The notes under the pieces are model-generated. The model searched no databases. It worked only from the letters and a program-made list of their open reading frames with translations, and was not told where the DNA came from. A DNA stretch of 23,037 nt from JAZDLO01 sp043801935 (GTDB lineage: Bacteria; Actinomycetota; Thermoleophilia; RBG-16-64-13): positions 1 through 23,037 of the forward strand of contig JAZDLO010000113.1 in NCBI GenBank assembly GCA_043801935.1, written 5' to 3'. Positions 7,132-16,169 of the stretch are shown piece by piece (the stretch's first letter is position 1; the number at the start of each line of letters is the position of its first letter). Made by a program: the position numbers and the translations under genes.

Positions 7132-8619
7132 TCAGTCCGCCCGACCGTCGTCAAGGCCCAGTTTCGCCCGCACGGCCGCGAACGCGGGCCCCACTTGGGC
7201 GAGGTCATCTGCAGGCGCCCGCTCCCCTTCGAGGGGCGGGCGGCGGTCGAAGATCACCGCACCGTCTACCATGCTCATCGTCACGTCGGCCGCAGTCGCC
7301 CCCCAGACCAGCGCCTCGATCGGGTCCGGTCCGCCAAGGCTGCCGCCCGTCGCCGACGCGGCAACGGGCAAGCCTACGGCGATGATGTCCGCCCGCTTGC
7401 CGGTCTCCAGGCTGCCTACAACATCATCCCAACCCAGAGCGCGGGCTCCGTCCAGGGTGGCCATCCGGAGGACGGCCGTCTCGGAGAGACCTGAGGCTGG
7501 GGTGCCCTCCTCGAGAGCGGGAGCCGCACCCCAGGGGCGGGCCGATGTTGCGCTCGTCGGGTCGGGCGAGGGGCGCGCGCCGCCTGACGCGCGCGCCCGG
7601 CTCGCCGCCAGCGCAGCCCGCATCTCGGCGAACATGTCCAGGCTCTCGTTCGAGCCCAGGCTGTCGGTCCCCAACCCCACGGTGATCCCAGCCCCCAGCA
7701 GTTCCATCACGGGTGCAGAACCGCATTGCAGACGCAGGTTGGAGCGGGGACAATGAGCCACTGATGTGCCGCTCTCGGCGAGCGCGGCCACGTCGCTGTT
7801 GCCGATCTGTACGCAGTGCACGGCCAGCATGCGCGGCCCCAGTGCCTGGGTCTGGGCCACGTAGACGATCGGGCTTGTGCCCGGCGACTTCCAGCGTCGC
7901 CCCTTCCACATGTGCGCCGCCCGATAGGCCTGGGCGATCGCGCCGGTACCTCGCTCCAACAACTCCACCTCGGCCAGCGATTCGGCCAGGTGTGTGGCCA
8001 GGCGCAATCCCTTCCGCCGGCCGTACCGCGCCACCTCCCGGTACAGCCTGGCGGAGACGGTGTAGGGGGCGTGCGGAGAAAGCCCGGCTTCTACTAGAGG
8101 CCCACATTCGCTCTGTAGCTCGGCGAGTCGCGCTTTCAGCCGCTCCATCGTCATGGGCAGCTCGGCGTCATCCAAGCCGAACACCTCCAGGTAGACTCGG
8201 GCGCGCAGCCCGGCCGCGCCCGCCGCGCGCGCCGTCGTCCAGCCCCCGAACGACGTGTCGCCGATAGAGGTCACCCCGCTACGGGCGCATTCGTACGCAC
8301 CCCACAAGGCCGAAGCCCCATAGTCCGCGGAGTCGAGCTTCCGCCGGGCCAGGAGCAGACGGAGCATCCATTCCCCGAACCCGCACGGGCGGGTGAAATC
8401 AAGAAAGGCCGAGTACTCCAGGTGAGTATGGGTGTTCACCAAGCCGGGCAGGAGGGCGCAACCGGGGAACGGGCGCACCGGCGCTCCGGGATAACGCGTC
8501 CGCAACTGCTCCGCCGGGCCAACCGCCCCGATCGTCCCGTCCGTGACCAGCAGCGCGCCGCCCGCGATCGGCGGTCCACTGATGGGAAGGACCCAGTCGG
8601 CTTCAAAAAGCATATTCAC
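7132..8619 (-). CDS. Amidohydrolase, SAH/MTA/aminofutalosine deaminase-like
   Basis: A metal-dependent deaminase of the cytosine/adenosine deaminase-like amidohydrolase superfamily, 495 residues. Visible metal and catalytic residues are NTHTHLE (His64, His66), SPHAPYTVS (His183), ATHLAES (His210, Glu213), VAHC (His289) and GTDSLGSNESLDM (Asp319). The family includes S-adenosylhomocysteine/methylthioadenosine deaminase and the aminofutalosine deaminase of menaquinone synthesis. The sequence alone does not separate them, though a menaquinone role would suit the complex I neighbourhood. Residues about 343-377 are a Pro/Ala/Ser-rich insertion before the ETAVLRMATLDGARALG helix. The start is GTG at 8617-8619, 14 nt from AGGAGG (8634-8639); the ATG two codons later is an alternative. 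It lies 88 nt downstream of nuoN. Confidence 0.85.
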   Translation of the reverse strand: MNMLFEADWVLPISGPPIAGGALLVTDGTIGAVGPAEQLRTRYPGAPVRPFPGCALLPGLVNTHTHLEYSAFLDFTRPCGFGEWMLRLLLARRKLDSADYGASALWGAYECARSGVTSIGDTSFGGWTTARAAGAAGLRARVYLEVFGLDDAELPMTMERLKARLAELQSECGPLVEAGLSPHAPYTVSARLYREVARYGRRKGLRLATHLAESLAEVELLERGTGAIAQAYRAAHMWKGRRWKSPGTSPIVYVAQTQALGPRMLAVHCVQIGNSDVAALAESGTSVAHCPRSNLRLQCGSAPVMELLGAGITVGLGTDSLGSNESLDMFAEMRAALAASRARASGGARPSPDPTSATSARPWGAAPALEEGTPASGLSETAVLRMATLDGARALGWDDVVGSLETGKRADIIAVGLPVAASATGGSLGGPDPIEALVWGATAADVTMSMVDGAVIFDRRPPLEGERAPADDLAQVGPAFAAVRAKLGLDDGRAD

Positions 8620-8681
8620 CTGGTACCGTCATGCCTCCTACCCTCCGACGGGGCGACGGCTCAAGCGAGAATCAGAGCGGC

Positions 8682-8707
8682 CCCTGGGTCGACGAGCCGG
8701 ACCAGGG
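8682..8707 (-). terminator. Hairpin at the end of the nuo operon
   Basis: CCCTGG and CCAGGG (8682-8687 and 8702-8707) can form a stem of about 8 bp with one bulged base. It begins immediately after the nuoN stop. No T run follows, so it may be a weak terminator or an mRNA 3'-end stabiliser; read-through into the amidohydrolase is possible. Confidence 0.33.
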
Positions 8708-10165
8708 TCAGCGGAAGAGCGTGGCGAATGAGCTCACTACGGCGTCCCAGAGCCACGAGGGCGCCACCCCGATGGCCAACGTGGCGATGGCACTCACCGC
8801 CAAAGCCACGGCCATCCCGCCGGTTATGGGCCCTTTCACCGCGTACTCTTCTTCCGGCTCCTTGAAGAACATGAAGATGATCACGCGCAGATAGTAGTAG
8901 ACGGAGACGGCGCTCAGGAGCACGCCTATGACGGCCAGCCACACCAGGTCGGCCCGCACCACTGCGCCAAAAACGTAGAACTTACCGATGAACCCCGCCG
9001 TGCCCGGGATCCCGGCAAGCGACAGCAAGAACAGCGACAGCAGCACACCGGCCCAAGGCGACCGCCGCCCCAGACCGGCCATCCGGCTGAGCGAATAGTT
9101 GAACGTATCCGGCTGCTGCGCCTTCAGATATGTGAGCACCCCGAACGCGCCCAAGTTCATGAACGTATAGGCGGCCAGATAGATGAGCACCCCTTGTCCG
9201 GGATATGAATTCTTGCTCCAGCCCATGGCCCCCACGCCTGCGAGCAGGTAACCGGCGTGAGCGATGGAGGAATAGGCCAGCATCCGCTTCACATTGGTCT
9301 GCACCAGGGCGAACAAGTTGCCGGCCAGCATGGTAACCACAGAAAGTACGATGAAGAGCACGCCCCACTGCACCGCCGTTCCAGGGAAGGCGACGATGAA
9401 CGCCGCCATGATCACCGAGAAGGCCGCCGCCTTCGGCCCCACCGAGAAGAACGCCGCTACCGGAGTGGGCGCTCCCTGGTAGACGTCCGGAGTCCACATG
9501 TGGAACGGCGCCGCCGAGACCTTGAAGGCCAAGCCGATGGCCACCAGGAACACGGCGAATATCACCCCGACCGTAGCTCCCTCGGCGCCCAGCGCCCGAC
9601 CGACCGCCTCAAAGTTGGTGGACCCCGCCTGCCCATACACCAGCGAGATGCCGTACAGCATGATGGCCGAGGCGAACGAGCCGGTCAGGAAGTACTTGAG
9701 CGACGACTCGTTGGACCGCACCCGGTAGCGGAAGAAAGCGGCCAGCAGGTAGCTGCTGATGGCCATCAGTTCGAGCGCCACATAGAAGAGGATGAAGTCG
9801 CGCGAAGCAGCCATCAGGTTCATACCGATGACGGCGAAGAGCACCAAGGCGTAGTACTCACCCAGATGGCGACGGTGGGCCTCCAGATAGCTCGACGACA
9901 TGAGTATCGTGAGCCCTGCCGCGGCCGCGAAGAGCACCTTGAAGAAGATGGCCCAGTCGTTGAACACCACCATGCCGGCGAAGGCCACCCGGTCTTGCCC
10001 CAGAAGTCCCAACGATACCGCCAGCGACCCGACGAGACCGGCGAGGGCGATGGCCAGGATGGCGGTCTTGCCGGCCTTGAGGAAGGGCTCCACCAGCAGG
10101 ATAACGCAGGCGGCCGCCAAAAGGACCAGCTCGGGGATCACGGGGACGATGTCAGGCGCCTGCAT
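8708..10165 (-). CDS. nuoN: Complex I subunit N (antiporter-like)
   Basis: One of three Mrp-antiporter-like proton-pumping subunits of complex I; integral membrane, 485 residues, about 14 helices. Conserved charged residues are Glu132 (ALELMAISSYL), Lys215 (GLAFKVSAAPFHMW), Lys245 (VGPKAAAF) and Lys395 (GFIGKFYVF), the expected proton-path positions. The ATG at 10163-10165 follows the nuoM stop TAG with no gap, and a GGGGGG tract upstream serves as the ribosome-binding site. It is the last gene of the operon. Confidence 0.97.
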   Translation of the reverse strand: MQAPDIVPVIPELVLLAAACVILLVEPFLKAGKTAILAIALAGLVGSLAVSLGLLGQDRVAFAGMVVFNDWAIFFKVLFAAAAGLTILMSSSYLEAHRRHLGEYYALVLFAVIGMNLMAASRDFILFYVALELMAISSYLLAAFFRYRVRSNESSLKYFLTGSFASAIMLYGISLVYGQAGSTNFEAVGRALGAEGATVGVIFAVFLVAIGLAFKVSAAPFHMWTPDVYQGAPTPVAAFFSVGPKAAAFSVIMAAFIVAFPGTAVQWGVLFIVLSVVTMLAGNLFALVQTNVKRMLAYSSIAHAGYLLAGVGAMGWSKNSYPGQGVLIYLAAYTFMNLGAFGVLTYLKAQQPDTFNYSLSRMAGLGRRSPWAGVLLSLFLLSLAGIPGTAGFIGKFYVFGAVVRADLVWLAVIGVLLSAVSVYYYLRVIIFMFFKEPEEEYAVKGPITGGMAVALAVSAIATLAIGVAPSWLWDAVVSSFATLFR

Positions 10166-11728
10166 CTAGAACCCCCCGAAGACTGAGCCGGCCAGGTGGA
10201 GCAGGCCGCTGCCGTGCTCCGCCAGGTAGGGTTGCACTTGCGAGATGATGTTCTGCGCCGGCGCGTGGAGCAGATTGAGGAAGGTGTGGGGATAGATGCC
10301 GATCCAGATCGCCATCCCCACCAGCGGCACCAAAGTTATGATCTCCCGAGCGCTCAGGTCCTTGAGAGAGAGCCACTTCTCGTTCGCCTGCTGGAACATG
10401 GTCCGCTGATACATCCACAAGAGATAGGCCGCGCCCAGCACGACGCCCACCGAGGCGATGATGGCGAACACCTTGAGGTATTGGAACACCCCCACCAGGA
10501 TGAGGAACTCGCCCACGAATCCGCTCAGACCCGGCAGGCCCAGGCTCCCCAGCACGAACAGGCTGAAGAAGGCGGCCGCCACCGGCATGGGCCGGGCCAT
10601 CCCCCCGTAATCCTTGATCAGCCGGGTGTGAGTGCGGTCGTAGAAGAAACCCACCATCATGAACAGAGCGCCCGTGAGGACTCCGTGGTTGACCATCTGC
10701 AAGACGGAACCCTCGATGCCCTGCTGGTTGAACGTGAACAGCCCGGCCGTGACGAACCCCATATGGCTCACCGAGGAATAGGCCACCAGGCGCTTCATAT
10801 CGGGCTGCACGAGCGACATGGCCGCCCCGTACACCACCGCTATCACCGACAAGATGAGCACCGGTATCACCGCCCGCACCGCCATCTCGGGGAAGAACCC
10901 GATGCAGAAGCGGATCATGCCGTAAACGCCCATCTTCAACAGCACGCCGGCCAGGATCACCGAGCCGGCCGTGGGCGCTTCGGTATGGGCGTCGGGGAGC
11001 CAGGTGTGCACCGGGAACATGGGCACCTTGATGGCGAAAGCTATGAAGAAGGCCGCGAACGCCCAAGCCGCGACAGTTCCCGGGAAACCGACCTGCTGCA
11101 GGGTCAAGATGTCGAAAGTCAGGCCGCCGCCGTGCTTGGCGTTCCACCAGACGATGGCCAGGATGGCCACCAGCATGAGCACCGAGCCCGCGAACGTGAA
11201 CAAGAAGAACTTGATGGCCGCGTACACCCGCCGCGCCCCGCCCCACAGGCCGATGATGAAATACATGGGGATGAGCTGGATCTCCCAGAACAGGTAGAAC
11301 AGGAAGAGATCCATCGACACGAACACGCCCAACATCCCGGTCTCCAGCACCAGCAGGCTGATGAAGAAGGCCAGACCCCGATCCTTGATGGAATTCCACG
11401 AACCCAGGATGGCTACCACCGAGAGCAGGGTGGTGAGCAAGACCAGGACCAGCGAGATGCCGTCGATGCCCAGATGATAGGCGATGCCCAGATTGGCGAT
11501 CCAGCTGACGTTCTCCTGGAATTGGTACTCGGCGTTGCCGGTCTGGAACTGGGTGGCCAGGAAAACGGCCAGCGCCAAAGTGACGATGCTGGCGCCGAGG
11601 GCCGTGACCTTGTACGCGCGAGGGCGTTTGCGCATGAAGATGAGCATGACCAGGGCGCCCAACACGGGCAGGAAGGTCAGAAACGTGAGCCCCCTGAACC
11701 CCAGCTGTGTCGCGAAATCGAATCCCAC
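10166..11728 (-). CDS. nuoM: Complex I subunit M (antiporter-like)
   Basis: Proton-pumping antiporter-like subunit, 520 residues. Glu149, Lys234, Lys265 and Glu407 correspond to E. coli NuoM Glu144, Lys234, Lys265 and Glu407. The segment FAIKVPMFPVHTWLPDAHTE is diagnostic. The frame is open upstream to 11869, which would overlap nuoL by 115 nt. The GTG at 11726-11728, with GGAG 7 nt upstream and 26 nt after the nuoL stop, gives a normal NuoM N-terminus and is chosen here. Confidence 0.97.
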   Translation of the reverse strand: MGFDFATQLGFRGLTFLTFLPVLGALVMLIFMRKRPRAYKVTALGASIVTLALAVFLATQFQTGNAEYQFQENVSWIANLGIAYHLGIDGISLVLVLLTTLLSVVAILGSWNSIKDRGLAFFISLLVLETGMLGVFVSMDLFLFYLFWEIQLIPMYFIIGLWGGARRVYAAIKFFLFTFAGSVLMLVAILAIVWWNAKHGGGLTFDILTLQQVGFPGTVAAWAFAAFFIAFAIKVPMFPVHTWLPDAHTEAPTAGSVILAGVLLKMGVYGMIRFCIGFFPEMAVRAVIPVLILSVIAVVYGAAMSLVQPDMKRLVAYSSVSHMGFVTAGLFTFNQQGIEGSVLQMVNHGVLTGALFMMVGFFYDRTHTRLIKDYGGMARPMPVAAAFFSLFVLGSLGLPGLSGFVGEFLILVGVFQYLKVFAIIASVGVVLGAAYLLWMYQRTMFQQANEKWLSLKDLSAREIITLVPLVGMAIWIGIYPHTFLNLLHAPAQNIISQVQPYLAEHGSGLLHLAGSVFGGF

Positions 11729-11754
11729 TATCTCACTCCGTCCTCGTCGGCGCT

Positions 11755-13656
11755 CTAGAGGAAGACGACCACTGTCACGATGACGAACACCCCGATGAAC
11801 ATCACCAGCAGATAGTTCTGCACCCTGCCCGTCTGGAGCGGCCGCACTCCGCTGCCCGCCTGCTGCCACAGCCAGGCGACTCCATGTACGGCGCCGTCGA
11901 TGACGTACTCATCGAACCGGTGCCACACCCAGCGCGACCCGTCGACGGTCAGCTTCACCACGGTGGCGGCATAGAACTCGTCGATATAGAACTTGTTGTA
12001 GACCACCTTGTAGACCGGGCGGAGCCGCGCCCCCACGATAAGCGGCAGATCCTTGGGCCTGCGCACGTACATGAGCCAGGCGAGGGCGATACCCATCATG
12101 GCCACGACCAGCGAGATCACCATCAGCGCGTAGTCGATCGCAGCCAAGCTGTGCTCCTCGAACCCCAGGATGTGATTAGCCGGAGCGAACACCGGCTCCA
12201 GGAAGCGTTGGATGACGCCGAGCTTGCCCGGCAGGCCCAGGAAGCCGCCCAGTAGGGAAGCCACCGCAAGCACCGCCAAGGGCACGACCATCGACCAGGG
12301 GCTCTCGTGCACGTGCTTCCCGGTCTCCTCGTCCATCCGCGGTTTCCCGAAGAAGGTCATGAAGATCATGCGGAAAGTGTAGAAGGCGGTGATGAAAGCC
12401 GCGATGAGGCCCACCGCCCAGAACAGATACTTGCCGTCCCGCCACACGGAGCCCAGGATATCGTCCTTGGACCAGAACCCGGCGAAGGGGAAGATGCCCG
12501 ATAGCGCCAGCGCTCCGGCCACCAGGGTGTAGTAGGTGGCGGGGATCCGCTTGGCCAAGCCGCCCATCCGGTCCATGTCTTGCTCGCCGCCGAGCGAGTG
12601 GATCACCGAGCCGGCCCCGAGGAAAAGCAGGGCCTTGAAGAACGCATGGGTCATCAAGTGGAAGATGGCGATAGCCCACGCCCCGACCCCCAAGGCCATG
12701 AACATGTAGCCCAGTTGCGACACGGTCGAATAGGCGAGGACCTTCTTGATGTCTTTCTGGCAGATGCCGATGACGGCCGCGAAGATGGCCGTGAAGGTGC
12801 CGACGGCGCCCACGACCAACAGCGCCGTGGGAGCACTGGCGAAGATCACCGCGCTCCGCGCCACCAGGTACACCCCGGCGGTGACCATGGTGGCGGCGTG
12901 GATCAGAGCCGAGACCGGGGTCGGACCTTCCATGGCATCGGGCAGCCACACGTGCAGCGGGAACTGAGCAGACTTGCCCATGGCCCCCATGAAGAGCAGC
13001 AGTGCAATACCGATGAGCACACCTTGCCCCGCCGCGCCGGCAACCACCTGTTCGAAGACGCCGACATAATCCAGCGTGCCGAACGTGACGAAGATGAGCA
13101 TCACGCCCAGGCCGAAGCCGAAGTCGCCCACTCTGTTGACGATGAATGCCTTCTTGCCGGCGGCGGCCGCTTCGGGCTTGTGATAGTAGTAGCCGATGAG
13201 GTAGTAGGAGCAGAGCCCTACCGCTTCCCAGCCGAAGTAGAGGAGCAAGTAGTTGTTCGCCAGCACCAGGAGCAGCATGCTGAAGGCGAACAGGCTCATG
13301 TAGGCGAAGAACCTGTAGTAGCCGGGGTCGCCGTGCATGTAACCCTTGGAATAGATGAAGATCAGCAGCCCCACCCCGGTGACCACCAGCAGCATGACGG
13401 CCGACAGCTGGTCGATCTGGAAGGCGAACGGCACCTGGAAGCTGCCCACCGAGAACCAGCGCCACAGCTCCACCACCACCGGCTCCTCGGCGCCCCGGAT
13501 CTGGATGAATGCGGCGATGGAGAGCCCGAACGAACCCAGCATGGCCAGGACGGGGATCCAATGCGCCGACTCCTTTATCCACCACTTGCCGAAAAGCAGG
13601 GTGACGATGAAGGCTGCCAAAGGCAGAACCGGTATGAGCCAAACGTAGTTCTCCAC
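11755..13656 (-). CDS. nuoL: Complex I subunit L (antiporter-like, with lateral helix)
   Basis: The distal antiporter-like subunit, 633 residues. Glu144 (FGWEAVGLCSYYLIG), Lys228 (GKSAQFPLHVWLPDAMEGP), Lys341 (HAFFKALLFLGAGS) and Lys397 (GFWSKDDIL) mark the proton channel. The C-terminal part has the amphipathic segment (from about 540) that forms the lateral helix and its final anchor helix. The start is GTG at 13654-13656, 10 nt after the nuoK stop, with AAGGA upstream. Length is normal for the family. Confidence 0.97.
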   Translation of the reverse strand: MENYVWLIPVLPLAAFIVTLLFGKWWIKESAHWIPVLAMLGSFGLSIAAFIQIRGAEEPVVVELWRWFSVGSFQVPFAFQIDQLSAVMLLVVTGVGLLIFIYSKGYMHGDPGYYRFFAYMSLFAFSMLLLVLANNYLLLYFGWEAVGLCSYYLIGYYYHKPEAAAAGKKAFIVNRVGDFGFGLGVMLIFVTFGTLDYVGVFEQVVAGAAGQGVLIGIALLLFMGAMGKSAQFPLHVWLPDAMEGPTPVSALIHAATMVTAGVYLVARSAVIFASAPTALLVVGAVGTFTAIFAAVIGICQKDIKKVLAYSTVSQLGYMFMALGVGAWAIAIFHLMTHAFFKALLFLGAGSVIHSLGGEQDMDRMGGLAKRIPATYYTLVAGALALSGIFPFAGFWSKDDILGSVWRDGKYLFWAVGLIAAFITAFYTFRMIFMTFFGKPRMDEETGKHVHESPWSMVVPLAVLAVASLLGGFLGLPGKLGVIQRFLEPVFAPANHILGFEEHSLAAIDYALMVISLVVAMMGIALAWLMYVRRPKDLPLIVGARLRPVYKVVYNKFYIDEFYAATVVKLTVDGSRWVWHRFDEYVIDGAVHGVAWLWQQAGSGVRPLQTGRVQNYLLVMFIGVFVIVTVVVFL

Positions 13657-13666
13657 GAACCCTTCC

Positions 13667-13993
13667 TTAGCCCTTCATCCGATTGAACAGGTCGACCATG
13701 AGCGTTTGCCGGTTGCGGAACAGAGCGGTGGCGATAGCCAGGCCCACCGCCGCCTCAGCGGCAGCTACCGCCATGGTGAAGAGCACGAAGTTCTGGCCCA
13801 ACAGGTTCTCGTGGAAGCGGCTGAACCCCACCAGGTTGATGTTGACCGCGTTCATCATCAGCTCGATGGAGAAAAGGATGATGAAGAGGTTACGGCGCAT
13901 CAGCACGCCTGCCGCGCCGATAATGAACAGGGCGGCCGACAGGTAGAGATACCAGTCGATGGGGATAGGCATGTCTGCGGGAGTGGCTCCCAT
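13667..13993 (-). CDS. nuoK: Complex I subunit K
   Basis: Small three-helix membrane subunit of the proton pathway, 108 residues from the chosen start (E. coli about 100). Glu44 (FSIELMMNAVNINLV) and Glu80 (AVAAAEAAVGLAI) match E. coli NuoK Glu36 and Glu72. The open frame extends upstream to 14038, but the ATG at 13991-13993 has a strong AGGAGGTG 10 nt before it. A second ATG seven codons further in would also give a complete protein. It starts 7 nt after the nuoJ stop. Confidence 0.95.
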   Translation of the reverse strand: MGATPADMPIPIDWYLYLSAALFIIGAAGVLMRRNLFIILFSIELMMNAVNINLVGFSRFHENLLGQNFVLFTMAVAAAEAAVGLAIATALFRNRQTLMVDLFNRMKG

Positions 13994-14000
13994 AACGCGG

Positions 14001-14588
14001 CTACACCTCCTCCTCGGCGGTCTCGGTCGACGGCTCATCGCCGGGTTCCCAGGTGCGGGTGGCCACCTCGGCCGACTTCTCTCTCTTGACCAGTATGATC
14101 GCCCCGACCATGGCCACGAGCAGGATGACCGAGGCCACTTCGAACGGGAGCAGCATCTGGTTGAACAGAGCGTCGCCGAACACCTTGGTGCTGCCGCCGG
14201 CCGCCGTGACCGCCTCGGGAGTGAAGCCGCCCCGGGCGGAGGTGAACGTGATACCGGCCAGGATGATCACGAACTCCGCCAGCACCAGCACCGACAGTAC
14301 GAGCGCCACCCAGCGTTGCCCCCGGTGGGTCTGCTCCTGCTCCTGGAAAGTGCGCAGGTTGAGGAACATCACCACGAACACGAACAGGACCATGATGGCG
14401 CCCGCGTACACGAGGATCTGCACCACGGCCAGAAAGTAGGCCTTAGTAAGGAAGAAGATGGCGGCGACGTTGAGGAACGTGAACACCAGCAGCAACAAAG
14501 CATGCACGACGTTCTTGCGGGTGATGGTGCCCAGCCCGCCGGCCACCGCCAGCACCGCGAATATGAGGAAAAGGATCTTCTCCACCAT
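14001..14588 (-). CDS. nuoJ: Complex I subunit J
   Basis: Five-helix membrane subunit that links the quinone site to the pump modules, 195 residues. The family signature VQILVYAGAIMVLFVFV is at about 56-72, and this helix carries the pi-bulge in known structures. The C-terminus (170-195) is a hydrophilic acidic tail. The frame is open to 14957 through nuoI, but the ATG at 14586-14588, 5 nt after the nuoI stop with GGGGAG upstream, gives the normal start MVEKILFLIF. Confidence 0.95.
   Translation of the reverse strand: MVEKILFLIFAVLAVAGGLGTITRKNVVHALLLLVFTFLNVAAIFFLTKAYFLAVVQILVYAGAIMVLFVFVVMFLNLRTFQEQEQTHRGQRWVALVLSVLVLAEFVIILAGITFTSARGGFTPEAVTAAGGSTKVFGDALFNQMLLPFEVASVILLVAMVGAIILVKREKSAEVATRTWEPGDEPSTETAEEEV
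14004..14011 (-). promoter_or_regulatory. Ribosome-binding site of nuoK within the end of nuoJ
   Basis: AGGAGGTG (minus strand) lies in the last codons of nuoJ, 10 nt before the ATG at 13991-13993. It favours that ATG over the one 21 nt further in and implies coupled translation of nuoJ and nuoK. Confidence 0.7.
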
Positions 14589-14593
14589 AGCCG

Positions 14594-15142
14594 TCAGCGC
14601 TCCCCGTCCCCAGAGGCAGCCCCGCCGGGCGTCCGGCCGCCCGGCACCGCGGGTGCGGCCGTGGCGGCGCCTTGGGCGCCGCGCGCGTACAGCTCTTTGT
14701 GGGCGTTGACCTGATTGGCGATCAGCTTTTCCTTGGTGAGGAAGAAATCGTTCTTGTCGTACGTGGCCAGTTCGTACTCCCGGGTCATCACGATGGCCGC
14801 CACGGGGCAGACCTCCTCGCACAGCCCGCAGAAGATGCAGCGGGATAGGTCGAGGTCGAAGGTCGCCGGATGGCTGCGGCCCTCGGGTGTCTGCTCGCCC
14901 ACGATGCTGATGCACTGCGACGGACAGATCGTCGCGCACAGCATGCAGGCCACGCACTTGGTGTCGCCGGTCTCCGGGTCGGTGAGCAGCGCCTGCGCCC
15001 CGCGAAACCGGGGGTAGGTCTGCAACTTCTCCTTGGGATACTCGACCGTGACCTTGTCGACCACGAAGTAGGTGCCGGTGACCGACATCCCCCGCAGGAT
15101 GTCGACGAAGGCCGCTTTCTTGACGACGTCCTTCAGGCCCAT
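14594..15142 (-). CDS. nuoI: Complex I subunit I (two [4Fe-4S] ferredoxin-like)
   Basis: Peripheral-arm electron carrier with clusters N6a and N6b, 182 residues. The two cluster motifs are CVACMLCATICP (Cys63, 66, 69, 73) and CIFCGLCEEVCP (Cys102, 105, 108, 112). The last 28 residues are Ala/Gly/Pro-rich and not conserved. The ATG at 15140-15142 begins 1 nt after the nuoH stop. In this operon NuoI would be the entry point for electrons because NuoE, F and G are absent. Confidence 0.96.
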   Translation of the reverse strand: MGLKDVVKKAAFVDILRGMSVTGTYFVVDKVTVEYPKEKLQTYPRFRGAQALLTDPETGDTKCVACMLCATICPSQCISIVGEQTPEGRSHPATFDLDLSRCIFCGLCEEVCPVAAIVMTREYELATYDKNDFFLTKEKLIANQVNAHKELYARGAQGAATAAPAVPGGRTPGGAASGDGER

Positions 15143-15143
15143 G

Positions 15144-16169
15144 TCAGCCCACCACGCTCACGACGATGGCGGTGACCACCAGATTGGCTATGGACAGCGG
15201 CAGCAGCACCTTCCAGCCTATGGACATGAGCTGGTTGTAGCGGTAACGGAAGATCGTCCACCTCACCCACATGTAGAGGAAGACGAAGGCGCAGATCTTG
15301 ATGAAGAGCCAGATGGGCCCGGGGATGAAATCGAGCACCGCGAGCGGCGCCCGCCAGCCCCCGAAATATAGGGTGGAGACGATCCCCGATATGACGACCA
15401 AGTTGACGTACTCGGCGAACAGGAAGATCCCCCACCTCATTCCCGAGTACTCGGTCAGGTAGCCGGCCACCAGTTCCTGCTCGGCCTCGGCCAGGTCGAA
15501 GGGCGTCCGGTTGAGCTCGGCCAGGGTGGCGACGAAGAAGATCAGTCCGCCTACCACCTGCGGGATGAAGTACCAGTCCCAGAAGTTGCCCGCCTGCCCG
15601 TTGACGATGTCCACCAGGCTCATGGAGCCGGCCATCAGCATGACCCCCACCACCGAAAAGCCCATGGCCAACTCGTAGGAGATCATCTGTGCGCCGGCGC
15701 GAAGGCCGCCAAGCAGCGAGAAGTTGCTGTTGGAAGACCACCCGGCCAGCACGACGCCGTACACGGAAATCGCGCCCAGGGCCAGGAACAGCACCAGGCC
15801 GGCGTCGAAATTGGCGATCACGTAGTCGAAACGATAGCCGAACAGGTTGGCCTCGCCCCCCACCGGCCCGAACGGCAGCACCGCCATGACCAAGAACGCC
15901 GGGATGAAGATGATGTACGGCGCCAGCCGGAACACGGCTTTGTCTGATTTTTCGGGGATAAGATCCTCTTTTGAAAGAAGCTTGAAGATATCGCCGAACG
16001 ATTGGAACGAGCCCCAAGGCCCGAGGTAGGTCGGGCCGACCCGACCCTGGAAGAACCCTGCGAACTTGCGCTCGAAGAAGATGATGAACGCCACCATCAT
16101 GACGATGATCACCGGCATGAGGATGGCCTTGACGATGAGGAAGATGAGCTGGGCGATGGGATCGGTCAT
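15144..16169 (-). CDS. nuoH: Complex I subunit H
   Basis: Membrane subunit that forms the quinone chamber with NuoB and NuoD, 341 residues, about eight helices. The motifs FFERKFAGFFQGRVGP (from residue 31) and AELNRTPFDLAEAE (217-230), followed by TEYSGMRW, are the standard NuoH signatures. Its ATG at 16167-16169 overlaps the nuoD stop as ATGA. Confidence 0.97.
   Translation of the reverse strand: MTDPIAQLIFLIVKAILMPVIIVMMVAFIIFFERKFAGFFQGRVGPTYLGPWGSFQSFGDIFKLLSKEDLIPEKSDKAVFRLAPYIIFIPAFLVMAVLPFGPVGGEANLFGYRFDYVIANFDAGLVLFLALGAISVYGVVLAGWSSNSNFSLLGGLRAGAQMISYELAMGFSVVGVMLMAGSMSLVDIVNGQAGNFWDWYFIPQVVGGLIFFVATLAELNRTPFDLAEAEQELVAGYLTEYSGMRWGIFLFAEYVNLVVISGIVSTLYFGGWRAPLAVLDFIPGPIWLFIKICAFVFLYMWVRWTIFRYRYNQLMSIGWKVLLPLSIANLVVTAIVVSVVG

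Noticed and set aside
8603..8639. AGGAGG followed one base later by ATG and a nine-codon frame upstream of the amidohydrolase
   Set aside because: The spacing is too short for initiation; the AGGAGG more likely serves the GTG at 8617-8619 despite its 14-nt spacing.
10196..11758. 520-residue plus-strand open frame opposite nuoM, rich in His, Gln, Glu and Asp
   Set aside because: It is the antisense shadow of hydrophobic membrane-protein codons; the composition is an artefact of that.
11729..11869. Upstream extension of the nuoM frame
   Set aside because: It overlaps nuoL by 115 nt and encodes a polar, non-conserved stretch; the GTG at 11726-11728 has a ribosome-binding site.
12580..13686. 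Plus-strand open frame opposite nuoL
   Set aside because: Same antisense composition effect; no motif and no ribosome-binding site.
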